Shown here: positions 1-8,010 of the stretch, in pieces
Layout of the letters: the number at the start of each line of letters is the position of its first letter
How positions within the stretch are numbered: the first letter of the stretch is position 1
NCBI GenBank assembly: GCA_910589655.1
Contig: CAJUTJ010000028.1
Location: 1-59,636 of the forward strand
Source: an uncultured Acetatifactor sp.
GTDB taxonomy: Bacteria; Bacillota; Clostridia; Lachnospirales; Lachnospiraceae
Reading direction: 5' to 3'
DNA length: 59,636 nucleotides
Translations under genes and position numbers: made by a program
The notes under the pieces: generated by a model
Told to the model about the DNA's origin: nothing
Database searches by the model: none
What the model saw: the letters and a program-made list of their open reading frames with translations, nothing else

Positions 1-1
1 A

Positions 2-525
2 GACATTGAAAAATACTGTCCGGCGTATATAAATCATGGGATAGCAGCCTTTACAGACAGTACCTAAAAAAATTCAAAATCCCCGAAAGAAAACAAATAG
101 GCTCTTTTTCAAAGGGCATGAAAATGAAGCTATCCATTATTTGCGCTATGGCACATAAACCGAAGTTGTTGATTTTAGATGAAGCGACTACGGGACTTGA
201 CCCGGTTGTGCGTGATGAAATGTTAGATTTATTTTTAGAATTTATACAGGACGAGGAATGTTCTATTTTCTTTTCCTCTCACATCACGTCGGACATACAA
301 AAGATTGCGGATTATGTAATCTTGATTCATCAAGGCAAAATTATTTTTGAGGAATAAAAAGACGACCTTGTTTATCATTTTGGAATAGTGAAGTGCGGGA
401 GGGAAAAGTTTGCTTCCATTTCCCCGGATGATTATATTATCCACAGGGTTACAAATGTCAGTGTGGAGTGTCTTGTCCGTGACAAAGAAGCGATAAAGCG
501 CAAATACAAAGATATTACAATTTTC
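2..525 (+). pseudogene. Decayed ABC transporter ATP-binding protein (C-terminal part)
   Basis: The frame holds the second half of an ABC ATPase: a signature-like SKGMKMKLS around 112-138, then Walker B LLILDEATTGLDP at about 166-204 and the H-loop SSH near 277-285. The gene is broken at least twice. Near positions 10-18 the frame shifts: DIEK reads in one frame and ILSGVYKSWD continues in the next, as if one A of an A-run were lost. At 355-357 a TAA interrupts the frame, after which the usual ATPase tail (DDLVYHFGIVKCGREKF) continues in the same frame. The protein then runs directly into a permease with no stop. The Walker A half lies outside the window. The architecture fits the YtrB/BcrA type that pairs with ABC-2 permeases. 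It is most probably non-functional. Confidence 0.75.
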
Positions 526-1122
526 TTTAAGAGTATTGACAAAAAACTGGTTCTGATAGCAGTTGGAGCAATTATATTACTCATGGTCAATACCGGAGTT
601 TATGCGGGGCTGCTTGCTTCTGTAATGCTCGCCATGACAATAGGCATGCAGAATATAATGAGTTTTGCAAGTGATGAAAAGGCAAGCTGGAAAAAATATC
701 AGTTAACAATGCCTGTAAACGCAGTTTCAGTAGTGGCAGGCAAATATATTTCCGTTATTTGCACATTGGCATTCAGCATTGTGGGAAGCATTATATTAAA
801 TCTTTTAGCGAGTATTGCTTTTCAGAGTTTCAATGTTACTGTTTGGGGAGTTTCTGCTGCTGTATCTCTGATTATTCCGTTATTATGGACTGGAATCTGT
901 CTGCCATTAACCTATTGGTTTGGTTTCCGTTCTGCGCAGACAATGGGGCTTATTGTAGTAATTCCCATGTTCTATTTTGTCAAATATTTTGAAAACAGGG
1001 CTGGATTTTCTGCTATGACAAATTCTATATTTTCTCATATTATTATTGCAGGAGTTGCAGTGGTAATCCTCTTTATAATTTCGATGATAATAAGTACGAT
1101 AGGGTACAGTAGAAAGAACTAA
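388..1122 (+). pseudogene. ABC-2 permease fused to an ATPase tail by deletion
   Basis: The open frame encodes 244 residues. The first ~45 are the C-terminal tail of the preceding ATPase (KCGREKF through KYKDITI). From residue ~50 it becomes a membrane protein with about six hydrophobic segments and an ASDEKASWKKYQLTMPV motif, typical of small ABC-2 permeases (ABC2_membrane_5 type). The expected end of the ATPase and the start of the permease are missing, so a deletion has joined the two genes in frame. The permease C-terminus (IISTIGYSRKN) looks complete. GTG at 388 is only the first possible start after the TAA and has no clear ribosome site. A functional short fusion cannot be excluded, but a deletion remnant is simpler. 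Confidence 0.7.
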
Positions 1123-1635
1123 TATGGCTATTGGACTATATAGTAATCTCAAGAAATTATAAAAGATGGCAAGCCAGTGTGAATCCTAATACAATGCAAA
1201 GAGCTTTACAATTTGAGTTTCCCCACTTTGAAATTTGCGTCTCTGGAACCAGCATAAAATCAGCATTCTCCGTAAAAGGGACAATCACAACTCACAATTC
1301 CCTTTCGTTCCGTATTTATGCAATTTTATAGAAAGCAAAAAAGAAAAACGGGGAAACTCAAACTTTACAAGTATTGCAAGATGAAAAAACACTCATAAAA
1401 CAATCCACAGCAGGAAGATATGTCACAATAAACATTCAATATCTTATCAAGATACGGACTGACATACTGGAACAAATAAACCACATTTATCAGGATGAAA
1501 TCAGTTCATATGGAAACAGCTTGAAAAATTTGGATATAAACAGTTTCGATATGCAGCAGCGCTTAAAATTCATTTTGTGCTTTTGATTCGCTTGTGGTTA
1601 ATTAAGGAGCAACAGCCTAATTAGTGTGGATTATA
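1123..1635. other. Gene-poor stretch with inverted repeat and a possible gene fragment
   Basis: No convincing gene. A perfect 13-bp inverted repeat, TTTGAGTTTCCCC, lies at 1212-1224 and its complement at 1350-1362, about 125 bp apart. It could mark the ends of a small lost element. A coding-like frame at 1374-1586 (70 codons, TTG first codon, no good ribosome site, sequence ...TAGRYVTINIQYLIKIRTD...) may be the tail of a deleted gene. I do not recognise it. Confidence 0.3.
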
Positions 1636-3672
1636 TTAGTACCATCTGCCGAATCCGTTAATCAGAAACCTTAAGTCATCTGCCAGCTCCTCCAATATTT
1701 CATACCCGTTCATTTGGCTGTATTCCTCCACGGCGTCCATGACCTCGGATGGAAAGCCTGCTTTATTCATCTTCTTTATAAGATCCTCCCATTTGACGGT
1801 GTCCCACCAGTCTTCGAAATCCCGTTGATCCTCCACAAAGACGGAACCTTTGGTGGAAGGCACGGAGATCTTTCTGCCTTTATCCCGTTTCACGGTAAAT
1901 GTCAGAGAACCCCAACGTTCCGCATTCTCTTTCAATTCCATATACAGTTTTTCGGAAGATTTTCTCATGGAAATATCCAGAATCAACTGCATATCCGACA
2001 ATATGGAGGACGCGGAATATACCCCCAATGCACGTCCCATGCCGGACGCCGCCATCACGGTAAATTTTCCGTTGATATACCCTTTTTTCAGGGATGTCAT
2101 ATCTAAATTCTTTACTTCCACATCCACTATTCCGGAGCCGTCAAGCTTCAAGGTAAAGCTTCCGCTGATTTTTCCGCCAAATACCTTGCCGGAACCGATA
2201 ACGGATACTTCCCCGCTGTTAACGTTGATGCTCCCTTTATAACCAAACTTACTTCCGTTTCGAGGATTCATGTAGGAAAAAGAAATCTCGTTCCAGCTGT
2301 TGGGAAATTCAATGGTTCTGCCTATAATGCGGCCTTTATTATCCACATATACCGTCATTTCCAGCTCGTCATGATATGTAATATTATAATCCAATTCATC
2401 AAGGATTTGCGCGATATTGTCCTGAAAAGCCTCGTAATATTCATCGCCGTCGCGGTATTTCAATATATCCAATTCCGTCTCCGCCGCCAAATCGAACAAT
2501 TCCGTCAGCAGCGCTTCCACATCTTCATCCTCTTGCAGCTCCTCCAAGATCTCCGTCATAATATTTTGTATATCGTTTTTGTCCAAATAGAGCTCCAGAG
2601 TCGTACATGTCTGAGATATACTTCCTACTCTTATCGTCCTCCCCATCCTCATTTTGACATCGTTGATATTGTCAAAGAGCATATTTAAATATTTTTCCGC
2701 CAAAGCCTCGATTTCTTTTTTATCCGGATATTCATTATATAGTATTTCCAGCAATTCCAAAGTCTCCGAATATTCCTCGGGTTCCATGCCGAAAACGTCA
2801 TAAAAGTATTCCACGAACTCCTTTTGTTCCGTATCCACGGCCAGATAAGTCTTAGACAGCTCAAGGATCCCAAGATATGCCGCCTCATCTTTGAAATCTA
2901 TTATTCCGTCCATAGTGAGCAGTCTCGTGCCGTCGGTTTCCAGCCCCAAAACACCTTGTATCACACTGTCCCTATTATTGGACTCAAAAGAAACTGCCCA
3001 TTCTTCCGGCCATGAAATATCCGCGCCTGCCTCTTCCATTACCTCCATGGCGGCTTCTCCAAACTCCACCCGGAGCTCTCCGCTGACGCTCCGGTCATAT
3101 CTATGTAAATACTCCAGAAAATAGTTTATGTAATAGTCTGAGATTACCCTTGCGCTTTCCTTCAAGGATCTTCTCTCCACCCAGCAATAATATTCCTCCG
3201 GAGACGAAAAATATCTATGGAAATAGTTGCTCAGCTTTGAGCCGTTGGCCGCCGGAACCAAAGCCAGAATACACAAAATCCCTAAAACCGCTCTGGAAAT
3301 CCATGTCTTTTTGCGGACGCCCAAAACCGCACATACTGCGTTTTTGCAGCGGAGCCTGCCTTTAGCTTTTGAAGGCTTCTCCTCGGGGATACATGGAGGC
3401 AGAATTCTCCCCATATCAGACGCTCCTTCTGCTCCCGCCTGAGCCTTCTCTGCCTTCCCATCTTTTGTTCCATTTCCGGCTGCGACGGCTCCTTCCGTCT
3501 CCGCTTCAGCATTCGGCGCGAAACGGGTTATCACCATTTCCTCCGCTTCTGTCCCTCTCTCTTCCTCCGGCGCGGAATGGGTATCGGATACAGGTTCCGT
3601 AACGCGTGTTCCGCATTTCGAGCAAAATCTATCCTCTTCGAACAGTTCGCTGCCGCAATTTTTACATACCAT
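1636..3672 (-). CDS. Zinc-ribbon membrane protein with large extracytoplasmic domain
   Basis: 678 residues. The N-terminus is a zinc ribbon with cysteines at 3, 6, 17 and 20 (CKNCG and CSKCG knuckles). An acidic, Ala/Glu/Gly-rich linker follows to about residue 100, then a basic stretch and a single membrane segment at about 122-144 (AVLGILCILALVPAANG). The remaining ~530 residues are probably outside the cell, rich in charged residues with beta-type stretches (GSINVNSGEVSVIGSGKVFGG). This is the common clostridial plan of zinc ribbon, membrane anchor and unknown exported domain. Function is unknown. The gene is monocistronic, with its own promoter upstream at 3826-3853, and its nearest neighbour M18 lies beyond two repeat elements. 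Confidence 0.8.
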   Translation of the reverse strand: MVCKNCGSELFEEDRFCSKCGTRVTEPVSDTHSAPEEERGTEAEEMVITRFAPNAEAETEGAVAAGNGTKDGKAEKAQAGAEGASDMGRILPPCIPEEKPSKAKGRLRCKNAVCAVLGVRKKTWISRAVLGILCILALVPAANGSKLSNYFHRYFSSPEEYYCWVERRSLKESARVISDYYINYFLEYLHRYDRSVSGELRVEFGEAAMEVMEEAGADISWPEEWAVSFESNNRDSVIQGVLGLETDGTRLLTMDGIIDFKDEAAYLGILELSKTYLAVDTEQKEFVEYFYDVFGMEPEEYSETLELLEILYNEYPDKKEIEALAEKYLNMLFDNINDVKMRMGRTIRVGSISQTCTTLELYLDKNDIQNIMTEILEELQEDEDVEALLTELFDLAAETELDILKYRDGDEYYEAFQDNIAQILDELDYNITYHDELEMTVYVDNKGRIIGRTIEFPNSWNEISFSYMNPRNGSKFGYKGSINVNSGEVSVIGSGKVFGGKISGSFTLKLDGSGIVDVEVKNLDMTSLKKGYINGKFTVMAASGMGRALGVYSASSILSDMQLILDISMRKSSEKLYMELKENAERWGSLTFTVKRDKGRKISVPSTKGSVFVEDQRDFEDWWDTVKWEDLIKKMNKAGFPSEVMDAVEEYSQMNGYEILEELADDLRFLINGFGRWY

Positions 3673-3825
3673 ATTTTATTCCACGCCTTTCCCGTATCCT
3701 TCCGGTAAACTAAAACCTCTCTTTCTCTCCCGCAGTGTACCGGGCCGTAACTGAAATGAACTTAACAGTCCTGCTTGTATCTTTCGGGAAGCAAGAACAG
3801 AAGAAATAAAGAGTTTTGTGATTGT

Positions 3826-3853
3826 ATTATATCATTCATTTTATATTTTTCAA
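3826..3853 (-). promoter_or_regulatory. Predicted sigma-A promoter of the zinc-ribbon gene
   Basis: On the minus strand TTGAAA (3848-3853) and a perfect TATAAT (3826-3831) are 16 bp apart. Transcription would start near 3819, giving a leader of about 147 nt before the ATG at 3672. I see no recognisable riboswitch in that leader. Confidence 0.6.
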
Positions 3854-3908
3854 AACTTTTCTAAACCGCGCTGCTTCTTCTCTCATTTCTTCTTTCACTC
3901 TTCTAATG

Positions 3909-4074
3909 CATGCCGGCATCGGCGGCACAAACAATCAATAAACCGGTGCAAGTCCGTAAGAATCGCTGAGGCGATTCTTACAACTGCTTTAGCAGTTTGG
4001 GGAGAAGCTCTGCTCCGCAGAGCGTGAAATCACTTAGGGAGGTCCTTTCGAGCTTAGTGATTTCCTCCACACTT
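3909..4074 (-). repeat. Family 1 multi-hairpin element, copy 1
   Basis: Read on the minus strand, the element starts AAGTGTGGAGGAAATC and contains in order: a hairpin built on AAATCACT/AGTGATTT, GCTCTGCGGAGCAGAGC, AACTGCTAAAGCAGTT, AAGAATCGC/GCGATTCTT, then a GGACTTGCACC...TTGTTTGTGCC block and a terminal GCCGcCGATGCCGGC hairpin. It abuts copy 2 without a gap. It lies downstream of the M18 gene, on the same strand. Confidence 0.85.
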
Positions 4075-4237
4075 GCCGCCATCGGCGGCACAAACAATTT
4101 ATGAACTGGTGCAAGTCCGTAAGAATCGCTGAAGCGATTCTTACAACTGCTTTAGCAGTTTGGGGAGAAGCTCTGCTCCGCAGAGCGTGAAATCACTTAG
4201 CGAGGTCTTTCCGAGCTTAGTGATTTCCTTCACACTT
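4075..4237 (-). repeat. Family 1 multi-hairpin element, copy 2
   Basis: Nearly identical to copy 1 and directly joined to it. The gene-proximal end, AAGTGTGA, overlaps the last codons of the M18 aminopeptidase: the TGA stop at 4230-4232 lies inside the repeat. Terminal hairpin here is GCCGCCatcGGCGGC. Confidence 0.85.
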
Positions 4238-5540
4238 CCCCCTCATAAAATGCCCGAAAAGCCTGTTGCGTATATACATTATCAATCCCCGCGCCAAATT
4301 CCCGGACAGAGTGCATTGCCAGCATAGGAATCCCTATATCCACCGTAGGAATGGTGGTGAGGCTGGATATCGCCGGTCCAATAGTGGAGCCGCCGGCCAA
4401 ATCATTTCTGTTCACAAACTTTTGACAAGGCACTCCCGCTTTTGCACAGGCTTCCATAAAGCAGGCTGCGGTCAATGCCGTTGTGCTGTAACGCTGGGAT
4501 GCGGAGTATTTAATGACAGGGCCTCCGCCTAAGACGGGACGGTTCTCCGGATCGTGCTTATCGCTGTAATTGGGGTGGACGGCATGAGCGGTATCGGCAG
4601 ATATGGCGAGGGAATTTGCCACCGCCCGGAAATATGCTTCATCTGTGAAACCAAGGTTTTTACAGATTCGGTTCAATATATGCATCAAAAATCCGGAATG
4701 GGCGCCCTGAGCGGAAGCGCTTCCCACTTCTTCATTGTCAAAAGCTGCAAAAACCTTGAAGGGCTTTCCACTGTCCTTTGCCTCCGACAACGCCGTTAAT
4801 CCCGCATACACCATAGCCAGATCGTCTATCCGGGATGCGGAGATAAACTCTTCCTTACTCCCCGTGAAGATTCCTTTCTGGTACTCATATAAAAATAATT
4901 CAAACTCCCAAATATCCTCTTTATGAATGCCCGTTTCTTTGTCTATTAAGTCCAATAAATAGTCCTCTTTTGCCATGCCTTCTTCTTTCATGGTCATAAG
5001 CGGCAGCATTTCCGTCTGCTTATTGTAGGAACAATTATCGTTCACCTCTCTATGAAAATGAATGCAGAGATTGGGAAGAATAAAAACCGGCTTGTCAATC
5101 CGAATCAATTTCTCCTTCAAAATACCGTCCTCTTTTACAATCACTCGCCCCGCCACGGCCAGAGGTCTGTCAAACCATGTGCTTAATATGGCTCCGCCAT
5201 AGATTTCCACATTTGCCTTTACATAACCTTCCGGTGTCACCGTACAGGTTCCCGGTTTTATTTTCAAGCAAGGTGAGTCCGTATGCGCGCCGATTATTCG
5301 AAAGCCCTCCTCTTCGAGGCGGCCGCCGCCTACGGTGAAAGCAATGATACAAGACATATTCTTTACTACAAAATATCTGCCACCCTGTTCCAATGACCAC
5401 TGTTCCTTTTCCGCCAATTCCTTAAAACCGTTGTCCCTCAGAAGTTTAACCGCATTCTCCACTGCATGAAAAGCGGTGGGACTGTCGTTTAAATATTGTA
5501 ACAGTCCTTCCGAAAATCTCCGCTGTGCGCTCTTGTCCAT
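4230..5540 (-). CDS. M18 family aminopeptidase (aspartyl aminopeptidase-like)
   Basis: 436 residues, full length for the family. It is a cytoplasmic two-metal aminopeptidase that removes N-terminal, often acidic, residues from peptides. Metal and catalytic motifs are visible: GAHTDSPCLKIKP near residues 85-97, FDNEEVGSASAQGA in the middle, SADTAHAVHPNYSDKHD, and the C-terminal LAMHSVREFGAG. The start has a strong site (AAGGAGG, 9 nt before ATG). The stop codon is provided by a family 1 repeat: the natural end FYEGEV is followed by a TGA formed from the repeat's AAGTGTGA end. The gene appears monocistronic. Confidence 0.93.
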   Translation of the reverse strand: MDKSAQRRFSEGLLQYLNDSPTAFHAVENAVKLLRDNGFKELAEKEQWSLEQGGRYFVVKNMSCIIAFTVGGGRLEEEGFRIIGAHTDSPCLKIKPGTCTVTPEGYVKANVEIYGGAILSTWFDRPLAVAGRVIVKEDGILKEKLIRIDKPVFILPNLCIHFHREVNDNCSYNKQTEMLPLMTMKEEGMAKEDYLLDLIDKETGIHKEDIWEFELFLYEYQKGIFTGSKEEFISASRIDDLAMVYAGLTALSEAKDSGKPFKVFAAFDNEEVGSASAQGAHSGFLMHILNRICKNLGFTDEAYFRAVANSLAISADTAHAVHPNYSDKHDPENRPVLGGGPVIKYSASQRYSTTALTAACFMEACAKAGVPCQKFVNRNDLAGGSTIGPAISSLTTIPTVDIGIPMLAMHSVREFGAGIDNVYTQQAFRAFYEGEV

Positions 5541-5792
5541 CTAATGCTGCCTCCTTAATCTTTTATTGTCTTTCATACCGCATTCGGCGGCATGATGCTT
5601 ACCTCTTTGCTATGTGATGTCTCTTTGAATTGTGTCCGCCGCCGTCAAGGGTATTCACCGAAGAACACTATCAATATTATTTTCACACCAGTAGATCGTC
5701 TTTGTCAAGTTCCGATAGTTCTTCCGGTTCCTCCTCTGCAGCGGTTCATACCCGGTTACTTTTCACATCCACGCTACCGCAAAAAGTTTTCT

Positions 5793-5854
5793 CGCACGAA
5801 ACCGCTGCTTTGCGGTTTCTGTGCATGTGTTACTGATTACGAAGTGAACAATAA
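5793..5854 (+). repeat. Family 2 repeat, copy 1
   Basis: It comprises a hairpin AAACCGCtgcttTGCGGTTT, a spacer CTGTGCATGTG, then a weaker hairpin around TTACTGATTAC...GTGAACAATAA. Four other copies are in the window at 7340, 41103, 46802 and 53173. This one lies between the divergent M18 and PadR genes, about 40 bp upstream of the PadR promoter. Confidence 0.7.
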
Positions 5855-5894
5855 CCATATCCAATGAGCTTATTAAAAATTTTTTTAATATCTA

Positions 5895-5941
5895 TTGACA
5901 GATATATCGAGGTGCGATATAGTATATAGCAGTACGATATA
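5895..5941 (+). promoter_or_regulatory. PadR promoter with two palindromic operators
   Basis: TTGACA at 5895-5900 and TATAGT at 5918-5923 are 17 bp apart, a near-consensus promoter. Two palindromes of the same design overlap it: TATATCG-N5-CGATATA at 5903-5921, between -35 and -10, and TATATAG-N5-CGATATA at 5923-5941, just after -10. Their centres are exactly 20 bp apart, two helical turns, as expected for cooperative repressor dimers. The gene just downstream encodes PadR, so autorepression is the natural inference. Confidence 0.75.
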
Positions 5942-5967
5942 TAGAAGTAAAAGGGAGGCGTGTTATT

Positions 5968-6282
5968 TTGGATCGACATTTAAAGAAAGTTTATGTTCCT
6001 ATGACCGAAACAGCCTTTTACATCCTTTTATGTTTGAAAAAACCGAATCACGGCTACGGAATTGTTCAAACAGTTGAAAAAATGACCGACGGTGAGGTAC
6101 GGCTTGCACCCGGTACTATGTACGGCAGCTTATCGAAAATGGAAAAGGATGGTTTAATTCAGTTTATAAAGGAAGAAGACAAACGCAAAATCTATCAAAT
6201 TACAAATTTAGGATCGGAAATACTGCAAATCGAATTGAAGCGCATTGAACGATTATATCGAAATTCGCAGGAGGAACTGTAA
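5968..6282 (+). CDS. PadR family transcriptional regulator
   Basis: 104 residues. A winged-helix PadR domain fills the protein: TETAFYILLCL, HGYGIVQTVEKMTDGEVRLAPGTMYGSLSKMEKDGLI, then the wing KRKIYQITNLGSEIL. The likely start is a TTG at 5968, nine bases after GGGAGG. The ATG at 6001 has no comparable site and would remove the first helix. It stops directly against the next ATG, so it is translated with the DUF2812 gene. It probably represses its own operon through the twin palindromes at 5903-5941. The signal is unknown. PadR members usually release DNA on binding small hydrophobic ligands. Confidence 0.9.
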   Translation: MDRHLKKVYVPMTETAFYILLCLKKPNHGYGIVQTVEKMTDGEVRLAPGTMYGSLSKMEKDGLIQFIKEEDKRKIYQITNLGSEILQIELKRIERLYRNSQEEL

Positions 6283-6804
6283 ATGGAAACAAAAAAGGCA
6301 TTTAAATTGTTTACAATATTCCAATACAAAGAAGAACAGGATTATCTTCGGAAAATGCATCAATCGGGTTGGAAATTTATCAAGGTATCGAAACTTTCCG
6401 TTTACCATTTTGAAAAATGCATACCGGAAGATGTGATTTATCAGCTTGATTACAACCGGGACGGCATTAAAAATATCGACGAATATGTAAAGATGTTCAA
6501 CGATTGCGGTTGGGAATATCTGCAATGCTATACCGGATATAGCTATTTTCGAAAATCCGCAGCGGAAGCAACAGGGACAGAGGAAATATTCTGTGATAAC
6601 GATTCACGATTACAGATGTGGGTGCGTGTATTGAAAAGGAGATTATCTTTGTTGGCTATACTATTATTATGCTTATACGTTCCTCTATGCATAATTGTTT
6701 CCCTATTGATAAATAGTCTGGCTCTGGGCACCTGTATGGCTGCCGTCATACTTGGAATAGTATTCTTATTCTATGTTATAACTTTTATTTGGTTTGTTAT
6801 ATAA
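6283..6804 (+). CDS. DUF2812 domain membrane protein
   Basis: 173 residues. The N-terminal ~110 residues are a soluble DUF2812-type domain (FQYKEEQDYLRKMHQSGWKF, then YHFEKCIPEDVIYQLDYN and GWEYLQ), with paired Trp/Gly blocks. Two membrane segments follow near residues 120-145 and 148-172. DUF2812 proteins are usually encoded beside a PadR regulator, as here, where the genes touch (TAA then ATG). Biochemical role is unknown. An envelope stress or antibiotic response role is a guess from the association with PadR. Confidence 0.85.
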   Translation: METKKAFKLFTIFQYKEEQDYLRKMHQSGWKFIKVSKLSVYHFEKCIPEDVIYQLDYNRDGIKNIDEYVKMFNDCGWEYLQCYTGYSYFRKSAAEATGTEEIFCDNDSRLQMWVRVLKRRLSLLAILLLCLYVPLCIIVSLLINSLALGTCMAAVILGIVFLFYVITFIWFVI

Positions 6805-6886
6805 TATCCGGAAATTAAAGCAAAGGAGGTAGATTTTGTTAATAAATTATAGTACTGAAATATAGCAAATTATAGGAGGAATTATT

Positions 6887-7048
6887 ATGGATCGATTTAA
6901 GAAAGTGTACAGCCAAGGCGTAATTGAAGTGATGGAGATCTGGATTGACACAGAAACAGGTGTAAACTATCTGTTTCGCAGAAGCGGAAATGCAGCAGGC
7001 TTCACCCCGCTGCTTGATAAAGAGGGAAAAACAGTAATAACCCCTTAA
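6887..7048 (+). CDS. DUF6440-like small protein
   Basis: 53 residues, preceded by a perfect AGGAGG seven bases before ATG. The protein (MDRFKKVYSQGVIEVMEIW, then DTETGVNYLFRRSGNAAGFTPLLDKEGK) resembles the short DUF6440 proteins common in clostridia, in which a beta-hairpin domain ends in a T-P-L-L-D motif. It follows DUF2812 by 82 bases and a possible short leader with AAAGGAGG at 6823-6830, so it likely belongs to the PadR operon. Function is unknown. Confidence 0.75.
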   Translation: MDRFKKVYSQGVIEVMEIWIDTETGVNYLFRRSGNAAGFTPLLDKEGKTVITP

Positions 7049-7074
7049 TTTTCGTTTCACAGCAGTACAATCAA

Positions 7075-7186
7075 ACAGGGTGATAGTCTCCGTTTAGAAG
7101 CCGGGGCATGGCCCCCCAATCGAGGCGCTGCCGTCACAACGGCATAAAAGCAGTATCTCTGAAAAGATATGCTGCTTTTTTTGTGG
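7075..7186 (+). other. Structured 3' region ending in an intrinsic terminator
   Basis: After the small gene come GGGGCATGGCCCC, then TGCCGTcacaACGGCA, then the terminator hairpin at 7146-7182 (AAAGCAGtATCT and AGATaTGCTGCTTT) with a run of seven T. The terminator is clear. Whether the preceding hairpins form a small RNA or just a 3' UTR cannot be told. I do not recognise a known RNA family. Confidence 0.5.
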
Positions 7187-7339
7187 GCATTTTAAAAAAA
7201 TGTTTTAGAACGCGTTCAAAATGCTTTCTTTGGAGTGTAAATGTTTCCGAAATCTCCGGCATGATGCGCCATGATGCACCACTTAAATGTTACAGAAAGA
7301 AACGAGGAATCCGTTTATGACAGTATGTAAAAATATGTC

Positions 7340-7390
7340 TGTTTTGCGGTTTCTGTGCATATGCTACTGGTCACGGAGTGAGCAGCAGCA
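7340..7390 (+). repeat. Family 2 repeat, copy 2
   Basis: GTTTTGCGGTTTCTGTGCATATG followed by CTACTGGTCACGGAGTGAGCAGCAGC is a copy lacking part of the first hairpin arm. It sits about 35 bp upstream of the second PadR promoter, the same place relative to a PadR gene as copy 1. The stretch 7187-7339 holds nothing else I can name. Confidence 0.65.
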
Positions 7391-7422
7391 TATTTATAGA
7401 TACTAAAATATCTTAATATACC

Positions 7423-7451
7423 TTGACAGGTGATGTATATTATTGTATGTT
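7423..7451 (+). promoter_or_regulatory. Predicted promoter of the second PadR operon
   Basis: TTGACA (7423-7428) and TATGTT (7446-7451) are 17 bp apart. The A/T-rich spacer and downstream bases carry repeated TGTAT/ATGTTATAT words that may be operator half-sites, less clear than in the first PadR promoter. The leader to ATG 7663 is about 205 nt. It contains the inverted repeat CCATATCTG (7479-7487) with CAGATATGG (7541-7549), and GTTGtCGTaaACGgCAAC just before the ribosome site. Confidence 0.6.
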
Positions 7452-7662
7452 ATATTTAAGCAAAAAAAGTATTTTGTACCATATCTGGCGAAACTCCGAA
7501 GAATAAAGCAGGCTGAAAATGAATGATTCGGTACACTGGACAGATATGGAATAACTGCCCCAGACGGCAGGTTGACACCAACGGCATAAACCGCAGCAGA
7601 CGGTACAGGCCGCTATCAGCAACACAAGTTGTCGTAAACGGCAACTGGAACAGGAGGAAATT

Positions 7663-7986
7663 ATGTCCATTACATCCGACATCCTCAGAGGGCACACCGA
7701 GGCAATCATCCTTTCACACCTTTTAGAGCAGGATAGTTATGGTTATCAGATCAACAAGGACATTATGAAGAAAACCAACAACACCTATGAATTAAAGGAG
7801 GCCACTCTCTATTCGGCTTTCAGGAGACTGGAACAGGCCGGCTATATCAGAACTTATTGGGGTGACGAGACGGTGGGAGCAAGACGCCGCTACTATGCCA
7901 TAACCGATGAGGGCACAAAGGCATATAACGGGTATAAACAGGAATGGCAGGAAGCTAAGGCAATCATAGACAAACTGTTAAAATAA
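7663..7986 (+). CDS. PadR family transcriptional regulator
   Basis: 107 residues. It is a PadR winged-helix protein: SDILRGHTEAIILSHLLEQDSYGYQI, then ATLYSAFRRLEQAGYIRTYWGDE and the wing ARRRYYAITDEG. The start has AGGAGG five bases upstream of ATG. It is the first gene of PadR-DUF1700-DUF4097, a widely conserved clostridial arrangement for envelope stress or lipid perturbation. It differs in sequence from the PadR at 5968 and so is not a recent duplicate. Confidence 0.92.
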   Translation: MSITSDILRGHTEAIILSHLLEQDSYGYQINKDIMKKTNNTYELKEATLYSAFRRLEQAGYIRTYWGDETVGARRRYYAITDEGTKAYNGYKQEWQEAKAIIDKLLK

Positions 7987-8010
7987 CAGTATTTTCAGGA
8001 GGAAAACCCA

